A stretch of 64,000 nucleotides of DNA from Desulforamulus profundi (GTDB lineage: Bacteria > Bacillota_B > Desulfotomaculia > Desulfotomaculales > Desulfotomaculaceae), in assembly GCF_002607855.1 (NCBI RefSeq), contig NZ_AWQQ01000046.1, positions 19,825 to 83,824 of the forward strand. Reading direction: 5' to 3'. The translations under genes and the position numbers were made by a program. Below are positions 60,597 to 64,000 of the stretch, in pieces (position 1 is the stretch's first letter; every line of letters begins with the position of its first letter). The notes under the pieces are model-generated. The model did not search any database. It saw nothing but the letters and a program-made list of their open reading frames with translations, and was not told the DNA's origin.

Positions 60597-61339
60597 TCAC
60601 CACCTCTGCCTAAATAAACTTCAATTACGCGCGGATGTTTTTGCACTTCGTCCATATCGCCTTCAACCAAAAGTGTTCCTTCATGCAGAACCGTAACGGT
60701 ACTTGCGCACTCTCTGACAAATTCCATGTCATGTTCAACAACAACCACGGAACAGTCTTTGGCCATTTCTTTAAGGAGTTCGCCGGTCTTATCCGTTTCC
60801 TTTCTACCCATGCCGGCCACAGGTTCATCTAAAAGCATAATTTCTGGTTCTTGGACGAAAAGCATGCCTATTTCTAACCATTGTTTTTCTCCATGCGACA
60901 AAGCTGCCGGCTTCTCGAACCTCTTTTCATATAAACCAATTGTATTGAGTACATATTCGATTCTTTCCCGTTGCTCATGACTCAGCTTTGAAAAAAGAGT
61001 AGAATAAATAGTTCTTTTCTTTTCAACTGCCAGCTCCATATTTTCAAAAACTGTAATGCTGTTAAACACAGATGGAACCTGAAATTTTCTACTAATACCA
61101 CGTTCAACAATTTCATGTTCAGCCAACTTTGTCACATCACTGCTGTCTTTGAAAATTATCGAACCGGCAGCAGGCTTAACACGTCCGCAGATGGCATCAA
61201 GCAAAGTAGTCTTACCGGCGCCGTTTGGTCCAATAAAAAAATGGATATCCCCTTTCTTTACAGTAGTACTTACATTATTGACTGCTTTAAATCCATCAAA
61301 ACTAACTGTTAAATCTTTAATCTCCAAAACTCTATCCAT
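60593..61339 (-). CDS. urtD: Urea ABC transporter ATP-binding protein UrtD
   Basis: 248 residues from ATG at 61339. Walker A IGPNGAGKTTLLDAICG, signature ALSHGEKQWLEIGMLF, Walker B IMLLDEPVAGM. The signature reads LSHGEKQ, as is usual for the UrtD branch of the LivG-like proteins. It is a co-subunit with UrtE. Confidence 0.93.
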   Translation of the reverse strand: MDRVLEIKDLTVSFDGFKAVNNVSTTVKKGDIHFFIGPNGAGKTTLLDAICGRVKPAAGSIIFKDSSDVTKLAEHEIVERGISRKFQVPSVFNSITVFENMELAVEKKRTIYSTLFSKLSHEQRERIEYVLNTIGLYEKRFEKPAALSHGEKQWLEIGMLFVQEPEIMLLDEPVAGMGRKETDKTGELLKEMAKDCSVVVVEHDMEFVRECASTVTVLHEGTLLVEGDMDEVQKHPRVIEVYLGRGGE

Positions 61340-61421
61340 CAAAAACACACCTTTAAGATTGTTTTAAGAAATTAATATCTAATTCTTTTTGGTTACAACT
61401 TTTGCGACGGTGGTCAATGTT

Positions 61422-62501
61422 TCATGGCTGCTTCCTTTCTCTTGAACACCAAAGAATTGCGCCAGACTTTTTTATTTGATGATAAATGCCAACCAATCCC
61501 GAAGGCATGAAAATAACAACTGCTATGAAGGCAATGCCGATAAAATATGACCATATATCAGGGAAATTTTCGCTAACTACACTTTTTAATGAATTAACCA
61601 GCACTGCTCCGATTATGGCGCCGGTTAATGTACCACGTCCGCCTATTGCAACCCAACTTACCATTTCAATGGAAAGTACAATGCCCATTTCTGCAGGAGA
61701 TATTATCCCAACCTGTGGAACATAGATGGCACCTGCCAAGCCAGCCAGGCCGGCAGAAATAGCGTAAACAAATACTTTATAAACTGTTGGGTTGTATCCT
61801 GAAAAACGAATCCTGTTTTCCCCGTCTCGAATAGCGACCAATACTCGACCAATACGCCTGTCGATAATAAATTTGCAAAACACATATGCTGCCAACAACA
61901 ACAAAACAGCAATATAATAAAGGCCAAGTTTAGTTGATGGGTTGGAAAGCGAGAAACCAAAAATAGTTTTAAAATTGGTTATACCGTTTGTACCACCCGT
62001 GTAAGCTTGTTGACCAACAAATAGAACTACAAAGATAATCGACAGAGCTTGTGTTAAAATGGAGAAATATACGCCGCGAATGCGATTTTTAAAGGTTAAG
62101 TAGCCAATAATTGAAGCTAACAGCACAGGAATGAGAATTGCCATTGTCAACGCAAAGGGTGCAGAAGCGAATGGCTTCCAAAACCAGGGCAACACTTCCT
62201 GTCCGCTCCAGGACATGAAGTCCGGCACCTTACCTCCGCTTGATTCCAGCTTGAGGTACATGGCCATACAATAGGCTCCTAAGCCAAAAAATACACCATG
62301 TCCAAGGCTTAATATCCCCGTATAACCCCAAATAAGATCAATGCCAAGAGCAAGTATGGCAAAGGCCACAAATTTACCAAGCAAATTTATTCTAAAGTCT
62401 GATAAAAATAACGGCGCCAGACATAATAAAATAAATATTATGGAGATGACTACATTCCGTTTTATAATGTGTTCTTTAATTTGCGTAACTTTCTCGATCA
62501 A
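61422..62501 (-). CDS. urtC: Urea ABC transporter permease UrtC
   Basis: About 359 residues from TTG at 62501 with GGAGGTG eight bases upstream. Around nine hydrophobic spans, [20 protein letters not shown] and [19 protein letters not shown], and the EAA-like loop [17 protein letters not shown] identify a LivM-type permease. The frame is intact. It overlaps no neighbour from this start; urtB ends at 62518. Confidence 0.92.
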   Translation of the reverse strand: MIEKVTQIKEHIIKRNVVISIIFILLCLAPLFLSDFRINLLGKFVAFAILALGIDLIWGYTGILSLGHGVFFGLGAYCMAMYLKLESSGGKVPDFMSWSGQEVLPWFWKPFASAPFALTMAILIPVLLASIIGYLTFKNRIRGVYFSILTQALSIIFVVLFVGQQAYTGGTNGITNFKTIFGFSLSNPSTKLGLYYIAVLLLLAAYVFCKFIIDRRIGRVLVAIRDGENRIRFSGYNPTVYKVFVYAISAGLAGLAGAIYVPQVGIISPAEMGIVLSIEMVSWVAIGGRGTLTGAIIGAVLVNSLKSVVSENFPDIWSYFIGIAFIAVVIFMPSGLVGIYHQIKKSGAILWCSRERKQP

Positions 62502-62517
62502 ATCAGTACACCTCCAA

Positions 62518-63423
62518 TTACTCATCTAAGGCGCGACTACTGATTGTAAAGAAGCCCTGCGGCTTCCATTGCAGGAATAAGATGACCGCTAAAAACACAA
62601 GTACCTTGCCAAGGGATGCATCAGTTAAAAACTCAAAAGTTGTATTCCCCAGACCAATTGCCCCGGCGCCCGCGACAGTGCCGATAATTCTGCCCACACC
62701 GCCAAGAACTACAACCATAAATGTATCAACTATGTAATTTGTGCCAAGGGTTGGTCCTATGGAACCAAGCAGCGTAAGGGCACAGCCTGCAATACCTGCC
62801 AGGCCGGAGCCAATTGCAAAAGTCATGGCATCAACCTTCCGCGTATTAATCCCGAGGCTTTGTGCCATGCTACGGTTTTGCATAACTGCCCGGATCCTAC
62901 GCCCACTGGTTGTTTTGTAGAGAAAATAATAAACTGCGAATATGCAAAGTGCAACAAGCAACATGATAAACAGTCTCTTATATGGCAGTTGCAAATTCCC
63001 CCAAATAAGAATACCGCCATCGAGCCATTTAGGACTTTTGACATCAACATTAGGCCCCAAAAATATTTCTTGCCAGTTGCTGCAATACGAGGCTTACCCC
63101 CCAGGTAGCTAACAGACTGTCCAGCGGTCGACCATAAAGATGCCTGACGATGGTAATTTCCAGCAAATAGCCGACAAATGCAGTAACAACAAAAGCAACG
63201 GGTAAAGCAAAAATAAAATAGATGTCAAAAAACTTTTATCTACATATGACATAAAGATATTTTGTGTTACAAAGGTCACATAAGCGCCGATCATGATCAA
63301 TTCACCATGGGCCATATTAATAATCTTCATTAAACCAAATGTAATGGCAAGGCCCAAAGCAGCAAGCATCAAAATCGAACTTACGCTGATCCCGTTGAAT
63401 ATTTGCAGAACATATGTTTCCAC
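62518..63423 (-). CDS. urtB: Urea ABC transporter permease UrtB, frameshifted
   Basis: About 300 residues of a LivH-type permease. [20 protein letters not shown] starts at GTG 63423 (GGAGAG upstream), then [18 protein letters not shown]. Frame changes near 63230 and 63070-63110 interrupt the middle ([20 protein letters not shown] region). The C-terminus [21 protein letters not shown] is intact. It forms the membrane pore with UrtC. Confidence 0.9.
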
Positions 63424-63451
63424 AGCCCCATTCACTCTCCGATTTTTTAGC

Positions 63452-63482
63452 CTGTGCAGGATGATTGTTTCATCCTGCACAG
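63452..63482 (-). other. Hairpin between urtA and urtB
   Basis: CTGTGCAGGATGA pairs with TCATCCTGCACAG around a short loop. There is no U-run, so it may stabilise the urtA transcript or attenuate. Confidence 0.6.
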
Positions 63483-63502
63483 TCAAAGCTACTTTATGCT
63501 GG

Positions 63503-63826
63503 TTAGTTACTTAAGTCTTTAGCCCAAGCATAGGATTTCAGATATGGATCTGGTTTTACAGCTTCTTTTGTACTCCAGATCTCCTTGATCAAGCCATCTT
63601 CCTGCACCTCACCGATTCTGACAGGTTTCCACAGGTGCTGGTTCTCTGCCTCAATCTTGACCAATCCTTCAGGAGCTCTATACTCAAGCCCTTTAGCGGC
63701 CTCTCTAACTTTATCCACATCAGTAGTTCCTGCTTTTTTCACTGCTTCAGCCCAGAGATAAACTTGGATATATGCTGCTTCAATAGGATCGGCAGTTACA
63801 CGATTTATGGTGGCTAAAGATGTCAA
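63503..63826 (-). pseudogene. urtA: Urea ABC transporter substrate-binding protein UrtA, C-terminal remnant
   Basis: 107 residues match only the end of Urt[41 protein letters not shown] and [18 protein letters not shown]. Family members have about 400-430 residues with a signal peptide. Immediately upstream, a good ribosome site and codons like NKFKKMS precede a stop, as if a signal-peptide start had been joined to the C-terminus by an internal deletion. It is either real or an assembly collapse. Confidence 0.75.
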
Positions 63827-64000
63827 GACATTTTTTTGAACTTGTTTAAGGTGGTTTTTCTCCCTCCTTTGTGTATTTTATAAGAAAAATATTACCATTA
63901 AAACCATTTATTAACTGGTAATTAAGTAAATTTTTCCCATGCAATACTACTGCAAAAGAAAGTTGACCATAAATGTTGATAACTTTTCCTTCCACCACTA
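63827..64000. other. AT-rich upstream region of the urt-ure operon
   Basis: On the minus strand AAAGGAGGGAGAAAAACCACC (63850 region) is a strong ribosome site with no full gene behind it. Upstream is AT-rich and probably holds the operon promoter; none is called. Confidence 0.35.

Overview
The window comes from an anaerobic, endospore-forming, low-GC Gram-positive bacterium, most like the Desulfotomaculum/Pelotomaculum branch of the Clostridia. The evidence is a sporulation gene set (bofA, gin, an abrB-type regulator, a SPOCS-domain protein), a metG T-box leader, the large Bacillus-type SRP RNA, a heterodisulfide reductase operon (hdrCBA), and the conserved blocks yaaO-tmk-holB-ricT-yabA-rsmI-abrB-metG-tatD-yabE and dnaX-ybaB-recR-bofA. 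Many housekeeping genes are interrupted by one-base indels, mostly in homopolymer runs. I read most of these as sequence or assembly errors and annotate such genes as single units.

Layout. 0-12 kb: cell-wall, sporulation, tRNA-synthetase and replication genes, with an intergenic palindromic repeat family recurring between operons as far as 23.5 kb. 12-17 kb: small sporulation genes, a transposase relic and a four-subunit 2-oxoacid:ferredoxin oxidoreductase operon. 17-29 kb: bofA-recR-ybaB-dnaX, a transporter, a DUF362 ferredoxin protein, a nucleoside kinase, SRP RNA, tRNA-Ser and an anti-sigma-like protein. 29-38 kb: a c-di-GMP region with three GEMM-I riboswitches on the minus strand. One leads, through a terminator, into an operon of HD-GYP protein, ATPase kinase, STAS, PP2C phosphatase, STAS and DUF342. 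The second precedes a CheY-like regulator and the third is orphaned beside an IS4-type relic. 39-47.6 kb: one very large GC-rich gene for a cyclic beta-1,2-glucan synthase (NdvB type), bracketed by tRNA-Ser 3'-end fragments, so probably an island. 48-51.5 kb: hdrCBA, where HdrA has an in-frame TGA that probably encodes selenocysteine. 52-56.4 kb: a two-component system, a secreted DUF2680 protein and a NapH-like iron-sulfur membrane protein. 56.4-57.4 kb: IS21 relics. 57.4-64 kb: a urea transporter (urtABCDE, with urtA reduced to its C-terminus) and urease ureABC.

How the genes work together. The oxidoreductase and Hdr complexes fit ferredoxin-based anaerobic energy metabolism. The urt-ure operon would import and hydrolyse urea, but no urease accessory genes are in view. 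The most interesting system is the c-di-GMP-gated partner-switching operon at 32.3-37.8 kb: a riboswitch that senses c-di-GMP sits ahead of a probable c-di-GMP phosphodiesterase and a complete kinase/antagonist/phosphatase switch.
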